Of a stretch of DNA of 28,374 nt, positions 1 to 9,938 are shown piece after piece (within the stretch, counting starts at the first letter, position 1; every line of letters starts with the position of its first letter). A model generated the notes under the pieces. It was not told where the DNA came from. It was given only the letters and a program-made list of their open reading frames with translations, and did no database searches. Origin of the DNA: Protostelium mycophagum (Eukaryota; Evosea; Variosea; Protosteliida; Protosteliaceae). The position numbers were made by a program, and so were the translations under genes. The stretch spans positions 1-28,374 of the forward strand of contig MZNV01001683.1 in assembly GCA_002081555.1 (NCBI GenBank), in the 5' to 3' direction.

Positions 1-123
1 AAAACATCAAATCAAAAAATATTTTTAACTAAAAATATCTCAAAATGATTTTTTGTGAAGATTGGTTTTTTAAAAAAGTACAAACGAGAATTTTATTTGC
101 TTTGTAGAAAAGGAGAGATTTTC

Positions 124-246
124 GGGTTCGTTCATATCGACACAGTCTACCGCATCCCTTGCCACACTGCGCAGTCAAGCGTGTCTGAGCGAGGCCAGTA
201 CTAAGGTGGGAGACCACTTGGTAAGCCCTCGTGACGAATTCTTTTT
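124..246 (+). rRNA. 5S ribosomal RNA gene with T-run terminator
   Basis: The RNA would run from about 127 to 239. Its 5' end (TTCGTTCA) can pair with its 3' end (TGACGAA), closing helix I. The internal RNA polymerase III control region is recognisable: GCAGTCAAGCG corresponds to box A and GGTGGGAGACC to box C of animal 5S genes, and GCCAGTACT lies where 5S has its conserved GTTAGTACT. A run of T at 242-246 directly follows the 3' end, as expected for a Pol III terminator. The sequence is diverged from vertebrate 5S but similar along its whole length, so it may be a working gene or a well-kept copy. Partial copies of its 3' half lie on the minus strand near the right end of the window. Confidence 0.85.
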
Positions 247-289
247 GCATATCTGTTTTTCCCGATTATTTATTGAAGAATTATTTGTA

Positions 290-420
290 TTCGGCATGAA
301 ATCAGATGAGGATGGAAAGATGAATTTGCCCAAGGACAGATGCAATGATCATTATAATCTGAGAATTATGCAGTAGCTGAATGCCTGGGGTGTTGGCTCT
401 TGCACACACATAAAGTGTCA
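290..420 (+). repeat. 5S-linked conserved block, left copy
   Basis: Downstream of the 5S gene is a stretch that recurs twice on the minus strand at the right end (about 27715-27830 and 28082-28195). The best-conserved part contains AATGATCATTATAATCTGAG and, further on, GCCTGGGGTGTTGGCTCTTG. The left copy lacks about 130 bp that the right copies carry between the 5S part and this block. The spacing and orientation relative to 5S are the same in all copies. It could be a 5S intergenic spacer, an unrecognised small RNA gene, or part of a 5S-derived dispersed repeat. I do not recognise it as a known snRNA. Confidence 0.7.
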
Positions 421-482
421 ACAACCTACCTCCATAATTCTGCAACGTCTCCAAATAACACACCTTGTCATGGATGTAGAAG

Positions 483-556
483 ATGTTTATTTATGGTGCG
501 CTTGCGCTTTTTTAAAAAAATTTCTTTACCAATTTCAAATCCCACAGTGAAACAAG
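483..556 (+). repeat. AT-rich repeat matching 27215-27300 in inverted orientation
   Basis: The segment starting ATGTTTATTTATGG, followed by a GCGCTTG block and ending TTTCAAATCCCACAGTGAAA, matches the reverse complement of about 27215-27300, including the shared TTTCAAATCCCA and GTGAAA words. It lies downstream of the 5S-linked block at both ends of the window and so is probably the distal part of the same repeat unit. The region 557-643 holds nothing else that I can identify. Confidence 0.6.
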
Positions 557-643
557 CCCCCAATCAACTTTACTAATACCTTTCACACTCATGCACCAAA
601 GATTGACCACAAGACCACATAGCTTTGCGACAATTCAAGCCTC

Positions 644-649
644 TTTATT
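644..649 (-). promoter_or_regulatory. AATAAA polyadenylation signal overlapping the UTP14 stop codon
   Basis: On the minus strand the stop codon TAA sits inside AATAAA (AAG AAA TAA AGA). If this hexamer is used, the 3'UTR would be only about 20-30 nt. Confidence 0.5.
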
Positions 650-3600
650 TCTTAGACAATCTCTTCTTTGTCTTTTCGGCCTTCTCTTTGTTTTCCTTCA
701 TCTTTTCGGCCTTCTCTTTGTTTTCCTTCACTTTTTGTAATTGCTCCTCGCTCAGTGGCTCGATGTTTCTACCAGCTAGGACCTTGATCTTTTCTTGTGT
801 GATGGCCGCCAGCGCCTTCACACTGTTCATCTCTCTCATGGCGGGAACATCCATCTGTTTGTTGTGGAGATCTACAGATGATTTGGGAACCTGTCAGTGT
901 CAAAAGTGTCATTATGACATGATGACGTCTTACCTGAGCTCTGTACTTGTACTGAACATCAAGAGGGATGACATTTTTTATGACGTCACCAATCTTGGCT
1001 GAAGTGATGCTTGCTTTTGGCGCGGCCTTCTTTTCTTTTGCCTTCATTCCTGGCTTGGCCCAGCCGGTACCCCAACCTGCCAAGTATGAGTTGTAGATAG
1101 TCACATCATCTTTATACGACTGGTGTCTTTACTACTTATCTGCGGCTTTGCCGCAACCAGAAGGTCAGCCTTTGGTTGTGCAGATTTAGACTTGGCTTTT
1201 ACCTGGCATGAAATCATCTTGAACTTCGGGTTGTTTGTTGGCCTCCACGTGCTCGTTCATTCTCGCTCTGAAAACCTTCAGTTTTATGACATCTACAACG
1301 CTGTAGAGAGACTCACGCAAAGTCCTCTTCGTAAGAATCGCTCTCGAAGGCCTGCTTGATCAGTGTCTTCTGCTCATTTGTGGCTCCTGACAAATCAATC
1401 GCGCTGTCACTCTTCTTCTTCTTAATTCTGATCTCCGCATCGGGGTCCAGCATGATCTGTCAGAAGTGTCAATATGACGTGGAAGTGTCAGGTGATGACG
1501 TCACCTCGGCTTCGGATTGCTTCTTGTTTCTCTTGTTTTGAACACGATCCGCTTGTGACACATTTCTGCGTTGATCTTCGCTTTTCTGCAACCATGGATT
1601 CTCTGAATCTATACAGGGGTTGAGAATATCGACAATCTACAACGAGAGGGTCACCTTTCATGGGGGCATCTTCGGAGGCGGGTTCGGAAGCGGTGGGTGT
1701 GTCTTGGGTTTTCACCTCCTTTTTCCCGCCATTTTTCTTGGCACTCTTCGTATCGACCGAAATGAACTCAGAAGTTTCTGCTTTCCTCTTGGCTGGTGCA
1801 ACTTTCTCCACTTTCTCTGGCTGAACTTTCTTGGAAGTTTCCTCCTTACTTTTCTTTGAAATTTCTGGTTTCACCTTCTCTGAATTCTCCTCCTTACTTT
1901 TCTTCGAAGTTTCTTGCTGAACTTTCTTTGAACTTTCCTTCTGTTTTTTCTCTTCAACTGGCTCAGCTTTCTTTGGTGCTTTTTCAACTGTATTTTCTTG
2001 TGGTGTTGCTTTGACAGGAGCAGTCTTGGCGGGTTTCTTCTTCATAGAAATGTCTAAGCTCAAATCTGGCTTTTCCGCGATACTTTGCAGTTTGGGCTTC
2101 TTTTTGGGCTGTGTTGGCTTGTCTACAACGGGTGCCTGAGCAGTTGATTATTTTCTGTGCACGACAGATTGAATTTCGCATAAAAAATCTCTACCTCAAA
2201 AGCGGGGACTTCAAAAATGGCGGGATTCACTGCCTTGGCATCTATGGGGTCGGATGTCACCGTCTTTTTCTTGGAAAAGGTAACATTACCACCCTCATCT
2301 ACATCGACGGATTTCTCGTCATTTTTCCTTTTTTTGTCTTGAGACGTCTTAACTCCCTTCGCAGTGGTGGAACGTAACAACACCTATCTTTTTCAGCGAA
2401 ATTTCAGAGAAATCTCATCGGAAAGTTCGACGAAATTTCACCTCAGAATGGGGGAGTTTGACGTTGGCATCTTCGGTTTGTTCTTCTCTCTTTTGTTCTT
2501 CCTTCTCCATCTCAACAAAATCGTCCTTGCCTCGGTCCTCCGCCTCCTACTTTTCTTCAGTCTGTCTCGTTGTAGATGATAAAAAAGGCGGGAAGATTTA
2601 CTTGGTATTCTCTGACGATGGCTCTCTCCATGAATTTCATCTTGAAGAGCTTGGAGCGCTTGTCATCATCTTCGCCCTTGGACATAGCCTCGATCTCTGC
2701 CTTTGCGGCTGCCTCAGCTCTCTCTTCATATTCCTGAAAGGTCTCAATTATTCGTGCCAAGTGTCAATTGTTTGTGCCCCTCTTTCCTCTGTGGTGTCTT
2801 GAAAGACACAAACCTGCTGCAGAGCTACAGGTAGAAGAAATCAATGCAATAATATCAAATTGTTTGTGCCTCAAAGTTTTTTGGATGTCTTGGAAGACTA
2901 ACCTGCAGCTGAGCTGCTGGCAGAAACAGCAATACAATAAAAACACTGCAGAGTACACCCGACATTTAACTCACGATTTCCTGGCTCTCTGAAGTTGCCA
3001 TCTTTCTCTTCAATTGTTGAGCCAAGTTGTATTGCTCGTTTGCGGCCCTTCCGGCATCCGGATCGTGTCCTCTCACTTCTTAAAAACGGTCAGTCTCATT
3101 GTAGTCGAGCTTATAGTTTATTTCTGGCCATAAAAAGGGGGTATTCGCCTCATTATGAAAAAATGTGCTTGACCGCGGCTCTGCTGCGGAGTTTTGCGAA
3201 ATGTTGTCGCCCAAGAATAAATCCATGTAAATAAATAATCAAGATGAAATTTCTTCGAAATTTCACCCTTTGACAGCTTTGATTTTCTGGTGTGTTTCAA
3301 AGTCATTCTCTCTTTGATTCGGTTCATCTCTGCCTTGCTCCTCTCTTCTTCGGCGAGCTCGGGGTCCAGCTGGTCCAGTCAATCTTTATTTCTGAATGAT
3401 TCGGTAGCAGAATAGACTTTGTCGTTTATTTATTCATCATTTGTGTCACAAAGTGACATCTACAACTGATGTGTGTCTTGTTTGTGTTTGTCACAATGTG
3501 GTGCGGTGTTCAAACTTTTTATCGGCATAAAAATATTTGATTACTTGTTTCGTTCTTTCAAAAAACCATAATAGTTTAAATAGAATGTCCTCTTCCGGAA

Positions 3601-5660
3601 AAATTCACAACTCTCCTTCTACAACCAACCAAAAACGGAAAATGATGAACGCACCTCTTCGAGCTCTTCCATAGTGAGTTTGGAAGCGTCTTTGGCCTTC
3701 AGCTTTCTCCTTCTATATTCTTTGGATTTGATCTTGTTTTGCCTCAATAGTTTGGTCTGCTTGTAGTACAAGACATTCTTCATGTGGGCAATCCTCTGAG
3801 CTTCTTTATCTGCTTCTCTTTTCTCGAGCTGGGATCATTCAGCTCGAAATATTTTTTCGAAATGATTCATCTCTTCATTCGTTTTATTGCCAAATGATTT
3901 AAGCTGGGATTCTACCGCAGAGTGTTCAATCAAAATTGGATATAAAATTTAAACTACGCGCTACAAATATTCAAAAGATTTAGAAAGGTGAAATTGTTGA
4001 GTGAAATAAATACCGCGGGTAACAGCAATTCAGATCGATCGTCTGCTTCTAATCCGGAATCTGCGAAATCTCAGGGAAAATTCGTCTAAATTTAGATTTC
4101 TGACCTCTCAATAGCTCCTCGATCTGCTTCTCCATTGACGTAACTGCTGTCATTTTGGCGGCCTCAGGAGCGTCCTTGAACTCTGCGCTGGCACTGAGAG
4201 GGAAACTAGAAATGTCACGGGAATTTCATGGAAATTCAGTTGAAAACTCACGTGGCACCACGCGTGCTGATCATTTCGGAAATTTCGTTCCACTTCTCCA
4301 CTGATTGATCAGTCAACTATGTCATTCAGTTTCATTCATCGTGTCGACGTCGACACATCCGGTCGACACATTGTACATCATAAAGAGTGTCACCTTTTCG
4401 GCTTCCTTCTCCACCAGTTTTTTTTTCTCGAATAATTCGAGAGGCTTCTCTACACTTCCCGCCTGAACTAATGGTACCGCCACGTTAGCCATCAGATCCC
4501 TTGAAATTTCAGTGAAATGCACTGATGTAGAACCAAAATCTCACTTCCTGGCATCGGATCTGGCACCCTTGATCAGATCTCCGATCTTCATCTTTCCGGT
4601 CTTGACCAGATTGAATTGACTCTCCTCATAAGCTTCTGTTCTGTCGACTGCGTGTGTTTTTTTCTCTTTACCAGTGACTGCTGATGCCATCTTGTTCAGT
4701 TTTTTGTTGAGTGTGGCAGTGTCTTCTTCTTCATCATCGTCATCATCTTCTGATAGCATGTCAGATGTTGGGTTTCCAATGCGAAGATTTTGGTGTTTTG
4801 TACAAATGTTAATAGATGGGTGCAGAAACTAACCTTTCCCGCCAAAATCAGTGAAGATTTTGTCTACTTCCTCATCGTCATCTTCGTTGATCATCTCGGA
4901 TATGTCTACAACCTCATCACCAGACTCGAATTCACTGTCCTCTTCGAGATTCATCTCCTCCTCTGACTCTGATTCTGATTCTCCTCTTGATTTGGCTGGG
5001 GGTTTTAGGCAATCAATTCATCCTGAGTAAAACAAACCTTTCTGACTGCCAGAAGAACTCTTGCCCTCAAATAACCTCGTATGATGTCAATAAAAAGTAT
5101 CACATGATCATGTTTATGGAAGAATTTGATTTGTCTGCAATCCTCCCCTAAGATATTTTCTAATGTCGATGACGAAAATTCAATCTAATCAAACTTCTCA
5201 CTTTTTCAAATCTTCATCATCGTCTCCAAAGGCCTCATCTTCATCGATCTCCTCATCGTCTAAATCAGGATGTTCCTCAGAATCATCTGAGTCTGATCCT
5301 TCATCCTATTTTTATGAGAATTGTACATCAAACAAGTCGATTGTTTTCTCACATCTTGTTTGTGGCGAGAAGCTGTCTTGTGCTCCTTCTTGGGGGCCGA
5401 TTTTCTACCTCCTCTTCTGACAAATCCTTTGTTACCACTGCTGAAATTGTCTTTACCTAAATCAAATGTTGATCCACATCACATCATTCTTGAAGATAAT
5501 ACTGACCACTTGATTTGTCATTCGTAGAAGGTTTGCCTCCTCTTGATCCACCTCTTCCACCACGTGATGCGCCTCTAGAACCTCCTCTAGAACCTCTGTC
5601 TCCTCGTGTGCTACCCCTAGAGGCTCCTCTTGTTCCGCTACCTCCACCGCGGCCTGGCAT
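645..5660 (-). CDS. UTP14: U3 snoRNA-associated protein 14 (Utp14), 22 exons, with RGG-rich N-terminus
   Basis: Exons (high to low): 5660-5507, 5456-5353, 5305-5202, 5075-5038, 4995-4834, 4749-4545, 4499-4394, 4316-4252, 4205-4105, 4060-4014, 3828-3655, 3369-3267, 3078-2975, 2733-2602, 2546-2442, 2383-2195, 2135-1655, 1608-1505, 1456-1317, 1267-1203, 1076-934, 854-645. All junctions are GT-AG and in phase, giving 1011 residues. Utp14 is a nucleolar part of the small-subunit processome, needed for 18S rRNA maturation; in yeast it activates the helicase Dhr1. Family landmarks appear in order: an acidic stretch with DEDEAFGDDDE, VEKWNEI then TFPLS, NKIKSKEYRRRK, ERMTLKH, FMERAIVREYQ, ENPW near residue 791, AFESDSYEEDF, the PGWGTGW signature near 893, and a C-terminal MDVP...NIEPL segment. 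The first ~75 residues are Gly/Arg/Ser-rich (RGG), unusual for the family. Exon 17 is a long Lys/Glu/Ser-rich low-complexity insert. Confidence 0.9.
675..734. repeat. Two-copy 30-bp tandem repeat inside UTP14 exon 22
   Basis: Two adjacent, almost identical 30-bp units encode ENKEKAEK twice in the lysine-rich C-terminal tail of Utp14. The repeat is in frame, so it adds ten residues without changing the reading frame. Confidence 0.85.
2764..2925. repeat. Diverged direct repeat inside a 241-nt UTP14 intron
   Basis: Two ~70-bp copies (2764-2834 and 2855-2923) share the order ATTGTTTGTGCC, a GTCTTG-AAGAC centre, and AACCTGC-AGC. They fill most of an intron much longer than its neighbours, which suggests an old duplicated insertion or a fragment of an interspersed repeat. 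Confidence 0.6.
4341..4356. repeat. Perfect 16-bp palindrome in a UTP14 intron
   Basis: GTGTCGACGTCGACAC is its own reverse complement, and GGTCGACAC follows four bp later. It lies inside the intron 4317-4393. Its role, if any, is unknown. Confidence 0.8.
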
Positions 5661-5912
5661 GATGGTCTATGCGATGATTTGAGAAAATGTGACACTCTTT
5701 CGGAAAGATTTCCGTTTTGAAAAAGCGTTGTAGAGCCCATCTCTATCCAACCCACAGAAACAATTGAAACCCTTCTATTTTAATATCAAACAAAGAATGT
5801 GCATTACAAAACAGCAACTGAGACTTGTCTGGGAGAAGAGTATTGTCTCTGAGTAAAGTCGTTGTAATTAAATTTCACTTACAGGAAACCAGCGGAAAGA
5901 AAGCGGGACAAA
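5661..5912. promoter_or_regulatory. Divergent spacer between UTP14 and selenoprotein H
   Basis: This 252-bp spacer separates the start codons of two divergent genes and must contain both promoters. It carries GTTGTAGA at 5727-5734, one of the over-represented 8-mers. A pyrimidine-rich TTTCACTTACAG ends about 30 nt before the selenoprotein H start and looks like a 3' splice site, so a 5'UTR intron (or trans-splicing) is possible. No TATA box is evident. Confidence 0.5.
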
Positions 5913-6335
5913 ATGCCACGAGGGAAGAGGAAAAATGAGGTGGAGGAGGAGCCTGTAAAGAAGGCAAAGAACGAAGACAAGAAAGGAGGATTAAAGATCT
6001 TTTTAGAGAGAGCAAACACTTGATCCACATATTCGAACAAGGCAAAGGGTCTCATACAGAGTTTGGAGAAAGAATTTCCCTCATCAACTATAGAGGTGAT
6101 CAATTACCTTGAAATTCAACATAAACTGAAGAATCATCAGGTGAAGTTGGGCCGAAGGAATTCTTTTGAAATAGAGGCGTCTCTCGATGATGGCGAGCTG
6201 GTCATGATTTGGAATGGTATCAATTTGGGCCCTCCAAGAAAACTCAAATGGCCAGAACATGATGTCATCGTACAACGCATAAAGCAGCAAGTTCTCAAGG
6301 AAGGTTCCAAGGAGGAGGAATCAAGTGAGGAATGA
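5913..6335 (+). CDS. SELENOH: Selenoprotein H with in-frame TGA (Sec) codon
   Basis: Two exons (5913-6109, 6155-6335) with a 45-nt GT-AG intron give 125 residues, counting TGA at 6021-6023 as selenocysteine 37. Human SELENOH has about 122 residues. The protein opens MPRGKRK, like the MAPRGRKRK start of SELENOH (an AT-hook-like basic nuclear/nucleolar signal). After the TGA come the family helix (STYSNKAKGL), the RRNSFEI strand and the near-invariant GPPRKLK motif. SELENOH is a nucleolar, thioredoxin-fold redox protein of the Rdx family. Here the motif reads A-N-T-U instead of C-x-x-U, so the partner cysteine is missing. The intron length is a multiple of three, so retention would keep the frame. 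A SECIS-like hairpin follows the stop. Reading TGA as a true stop would leave a 36-residue peptide and an unexplained conserved 3' half, so recoding is preferred. Confidence 0.88.
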
Positions 6336-6339
6336 AGCC

Positions 6340-6415
6340 ATCATTAGTGTGCTCATGAAGTTTGTGTTCAAAAGGGAGAATCCAGAACACGGACAGAGGA
6401 ATTTGCAACACAAAA
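6340..6415 (+). promoter_or_regulatory. Candidate SECIS element (type II) in the SELENOH 3'UTR
   Basis: The hairpin has the core expected for recruiting SBP2 and recoding UGA. ATGA lies at 6355-6358, a 10-bp helix pairs 6360-6369 with 6385-6394 (two G-T pairs), and AGA at 6395-6397 supplies the opposite GA of the quartet. The apical loop begins with AAAA at 6370-6373, eleven nt after the quartet. GGA/TCC (6375-6377 with 6381-6383) can form the extra mini-helix of type II elements. The lower helix is weak (GTGT with ACAC across an internal loop). I found it by eye; no folding was run. Confidence 0.8.
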
Positions 6416-7110
6416 AATGGCTAATAATATAAAATTAATTATTTCAATTTATCTCCAACAAAAAAGACAGAATCACGTTTGTTACCGCGATCATTAACGT
6501 CTGGGACGGTCAGCGTCAAGTCTTTTTATTTTTATTATTTTATATATTTATTTAGTATCAGATTAAATAGATTCAACACCAACTGTTAGGTTCAACAACA
6601 CGAGAAGTCGTGTGTTTAATTTTAATTGTATAGAACACCCACCCAGGTTCTGTTCCATCTATAGGTGGGGTCGTTCCCTGATGATCGAGGCACCTATGGT
6701 TGGACATTCTGGAATGATGTTGTGACATTCTACTCATCAGAGGACAAACTCGAGCTTTAGATGGTCCATAACGAAATAAAGAATACGAAGTTGAATGTCG
6801 ATTCAAAATGAAAGAGGTTCCGCCGTTTTTCCGTGTTGTTCCGACTCTTCAGAAGGGTGTTCTGATGACCAGGTTCAGGTTGTCGTTGAGAGGCCGTTAG
6901 TGGTGTTGGTGGTTGAGAGGAAACGACCACTGTGGAAATCAAAAGAAGGATAAAATTATTACGAGCTGTTAAATTCGCAGCATCTCCAACGGAACGGTCA
7001 TTCATCACAGACCGCCCTCAAAGACACACAAAGAGCCGCCGTAAAACACAGAGTGAAGGCCTTCTATATTACACTATTCGAACTCGTCATAGAGGCACAA
7101 ATCGTTCAAG
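6416..7110. other. Intergenic region between SELENOH and the G-alpha gene
   Basis: No protein that I can support lies here. The first part is the AT-rich 3' end of the selenoprotein transcript. A short imperfect hairpin, AACACGA-GAAG-TCGTGTG, lies near 6596-6616, and an AATAAA occurs near 6773. The rest should hold the promoter and 5'UTR of the downstream G-alpha gene. No TATA box or RNA gene was recognised. Confidence 0.4.
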
Positions 7111-8601
7111 ATGGGCAATCTTTGTGGTGGCGGGAAGAGCTCCACTGGCACAAAAGAGGAACGCGATAGAAACAAGAGGATCGACAGTACTCTCAAGCAG
7201 CAGAAGAAGGAGGTTGAGCTGGTGATCCGGATCCTCTTGTTAGGTGAAAAATGAAGATGAATTGTTTGAAAATGTATTAACCAATGGTCAACAGGTGCCG
7301 GTGAGTCCGGAAAATCTACATTTGCCAAGCAGATGAGAATTCTGTTCTTGGAAGGCTTCGATGAGGCGGAATGCCAACGTTTTAGAGGGATCATTCACAA
7401 TAACATTATCATTTCTCTCCAAGCTCTTTTAGGTGATCAAATTTTTTCAAACATCCATTTTCCTGATCTGACTTTCCGTATCGCTTCGTGCTTGGTTTGA
7501 CATTAAATCAGGTGCATGCAGTCAGTTTGGACTCACACTCGCCGAGCACAATAGACAAAAGACTGTAGAGGAATTAGAAGAGATGCCTGTTAATGAGGAG
7601 TCTTGCGCCTATATCAAGAGTATATGGCAGGATCCAGCCATACAAACTGCTTTCGAGAGACAAAATGAATATCAACTCTACGATTCAACACAATAGTGAG
7701 CTTCATCATCCATCATGAATGAACTTTTCCCGCCAAAAACAAAATTTTCCCAGAAACCCCAGTTATTTTCGTTGACATTTATAGTTATTTCGAGAACATA
7801 GATCGTATTTGTGACTCCAACTTTGTGCCTACCCAACAAGATATCTTGAGGAGTAGGTCTAAGACGATTGGAATAACAGAGACCAACTTTGAGGTCGAGA
7901 ACGTCCGCTTCACGTGAGTTTTCCAAGAAATTTTTGGATGATTATCGACTATTTTTAGCATGGTGGATGTTGGTGGACAGAGATCAGAACGAAGAAAGTG
8001 GATCCATTGTTTTGAAGACATCACTGCAGTCATTTATTGTGTTGCCATGAGCGAGTACGACCTGAAATTATACGAGGTGAGATTTCCCAGAAAATTCACA
8101 CGAGAATTCCAAGAAAAATGATGAAAAATTCGGAGAACTGAGGTTTCATCAGGATGAAACGGTCAGCAGGATAGAAGAGTCACTCATGCTTTTCGATGAG
8201 ATTTGCAACAGTGAATGGTTTCAGAGCACTTCCATCATCCTCTTTCTGAACAAGGTATTGTAAATGAAGGGTCAAAATTTCTGACCGGTTGTAGATGGAC
8301 ATATTCAAAGAAAAGATACAGAAACACGATCTCAGCTTGTGCTTCCCCAAGTACAAGGGTCTGTCACCAGAATTTTCCTCGATCTTTCGTCGAAATTTCC
8401 CTTCTTTTTCTGAAAACTCCAGGCGGACCCGACTTCACTAAATCCTGCGCATATATGAAAAAGACATTTGAGAAGAGAAACAAGACATCAAAAGGTGTCT
8501 TCACGCACATCACCTGCGCAACAGACACAGAGAACGTCAGATTTGTATTCAACGCCGTACGAGGGCACATTTTAAATACGGTCATGGTCGGCGTCATATA
8601 A
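7111..8601 (+). CDS. Heterotrimeric G-protein alpha subunit, divergent
   Basis: Eight exons (7111-7243, 7295-7432, 7512-7695, 7785-7913, 7959-8076, 8153-8254, 8295-8358, 8423-8601) give 348 residues, normal for the family. The protein relays signals from seven-transmembrane receptors at the plasma membrane. The start MGNLCGG has Gly2 and Cys5 for myristoylation and palmitoylation. P-loop GAGESGKST begins at 45; switch I has Arg176 and Thr179 (RSRSKTIG); switch II has [12 protein letters not shown] with the catalytic Gln202; guanine specificity comes from NKMD at 267-270 (usually NKKD) and TCATDT at 320-325. GTPase residues are therefore intact. Oddities are Ile instead of Thr after Thr179 and a tail ending MVGVI, lacking the Cys four residues from the end that pertussis toxin modifies in Gi/o. 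It is closest to Gi/Go/Gq-type subunits, but I cannot assign a class. Confidence 0.95.
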
Positions 8602-8887
8602 ACGTGCTCGAATGATCTCCATCCTATTTACTTCTGTCTGATTTGATGATCTGTTTGTGTTGCTTGATCGTTGAGGTGTTTTTGCGATCATTGGAAAACT
8701 GCCGCAGAAGTTTGTGATGAGACAGTGTTTGTGGAGTGGTGTTTGATGAGATGGTGATTGTGAGAAAAGGGGCTGGTGCTGCCTCTGTGGAGAAGATCAC
8801 GTGATGCGTTGTAGATACGGGTGAAATCTCCATGTATTTCCGGATCACACGGATCCTTGAGCGAACATACACAACACGACCCACACA
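8602..8887. other. Short spacer between G-alpha and the next gene
   Basis: This holds the 3'UTR of the G-alpha gene and the upstream region of the gene starting at 8888. GTTGTAGA lies at 8808-8815, about 73 bp before that start. No other feature was recognised. Confidence 0.4.
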
Positions 8888-9594
8888 ATGAACCGCCTTT
8901 CATACGCCATCACAAGGTATTCGATATCCTCGATTTCTGTTGTAACATTGATCAGCACGACGCTAAGACAAAATGTCATCATTCAGCACAACAGAACCCT
9001 CTTCAACGGCCCAAAGAAATTGATCGCCTTTTATGGCATGTTTAAAGTCTTCAGACCAATCTTCACAAAGGTATGTACAATCAACTCTTCTTTGTGCTGA
9101 CAGAGCCAAGTTCATAGAGCCTCTATTTGGCAAAGCTCTCAAGTCTGTCGGCCCCGCTGCTTCTAAAGGAGCTGAGGTGAGGACTTCTGTGTGATCAAAC
9201 GTAATCCGAACAGGCCGCCAAGACAGTGGAGAGGAGTGCTGCAGAAAAGGTTGGCAACATGAGCTCAGAGTCTACATTTGAACAGGTAACTATTCCATTA
9301 CAGTCTGGTGGTGATGATCATGTAGGTTCTACACACCGCAGAGAGAGTAGCACCAGACAATGTTAGAAATGTCTTAGAAAAAGCCGAGAAGGTGAGACAT
9401 CCGTATGATCACGTTTTTTGAAAGTCTACGCGTTTGTCAAGAAAGTTCCAACACTAAGAAGAGGTGTATCAGTGATCTATGCAAATCAAAACATATTATC
9501 AGGATGTCAATTTAATTTTTGTGAGGTTGCCAACAATCCCGAAGTGAGGAATGTGATCAAACAGGTCATGGAGAAATCAAAAGAGTCAAAATAA
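8888..9594 (+). CDS. Small protein of unknown function, possibly mitochondrial
   Basis: Five exons (8888-9070, 9111-9176, 9214-9285, 9326-9391, 9442-9594) join in phase 0 throughout and give 179 residues. The 61-residue first exon encodes a Ser/Thr/Arg-rich, acid-free start (MNRLSYAITRYS) that resembles a mitochondrial targeting sequence; this is an inference. The next three exons each encode 22-24 residues, rich in Ala, Glu and Lys, likely amphipathic helices (for example ERVAPDNVRNVLEKAEK). The last exon contains a 39-nt GT-AG segment (9464-9502) divisible by three, so it may be an intron; then the product would be 166 residues. Two acceptors end in AAG and are less certain. An AATAAA at 9717-9722 supports the 3' end. 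I do not recognise the family. Confidence 0.6.
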
Positions 9595-9716
9595 ATTTAG
9601 ATATTTTGGTTTAAGAGACTTTTATGAAGAATTCTCGTAAAATTCTTGTGAAATGTTTAAAAAAAATCGAGTACGTTGAGATTTTTGGGTTGTCCGAAAA
9701 CTTGTACAGATCCTCA

Positions 9717-9722
9717 AATAAA
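9717..9722 (+). promoter_or_regulatory. AATAAA polyadenylation signal for the 8888-9594 gene
   Basis: A canonical hexamer about 120 nt after the stop codon. The region 9723-9896, up to the opposing gene's signal, holds nothing else I can identify. Confidence 0.45.
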
Positions 9723-9896
9723 AAGTGGGATGTGCACCTCTTTCCTTTTTGCGGCTAAGTCAAAGACAAAGGCTGCCTTCTTAGTGCATCTTGATGTCAT
9801 TGATCACTCTTCATAACAAGCAGCTGTGACGGCCCAGATAGCTGACAACATGTACACATTGTCTTGAGAGTTGTAAAATGACACTTCGACTCTACA

Positions 9897-9902
9897 TTTA
9901 TT
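9897..9902 (-). promoter_or_regulatory. AATAAA polyadenylation signal for the GPD1-like gene
   Basis: A canonical hexamer on the minus strand, 37 nt after the stop codon of the glycerol-3-phosphate dehydrogenase gene. Confidence 0.55.
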
Positions 9903-9938
9903 TCTGACAAAATTTTTCTTCGTTTTGTTCTTTGGGAG

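Noticed and set aside
6021-6023. TGA as a premature stop making selenoprotein H a pseudogene
   Set aside because: Homology to SELENOH continues on the 3' side, the TGA sits exactly at the family's Sec position, and a SECIS-like hairpin follows.
6660-6760. Possible C/D box snoRNA around CTGATGAT
   Set aside because: A C-box-like word is present, but no suitable D box (CTGA) with a terminal stem was found.
9392-9441. Acceptor GAAAG at about 9424 in the small unknown gene
   Set aside because: It shifts the frame and gives an early stop; the acceptor ending GTCAAG at 9441 keeps phase.
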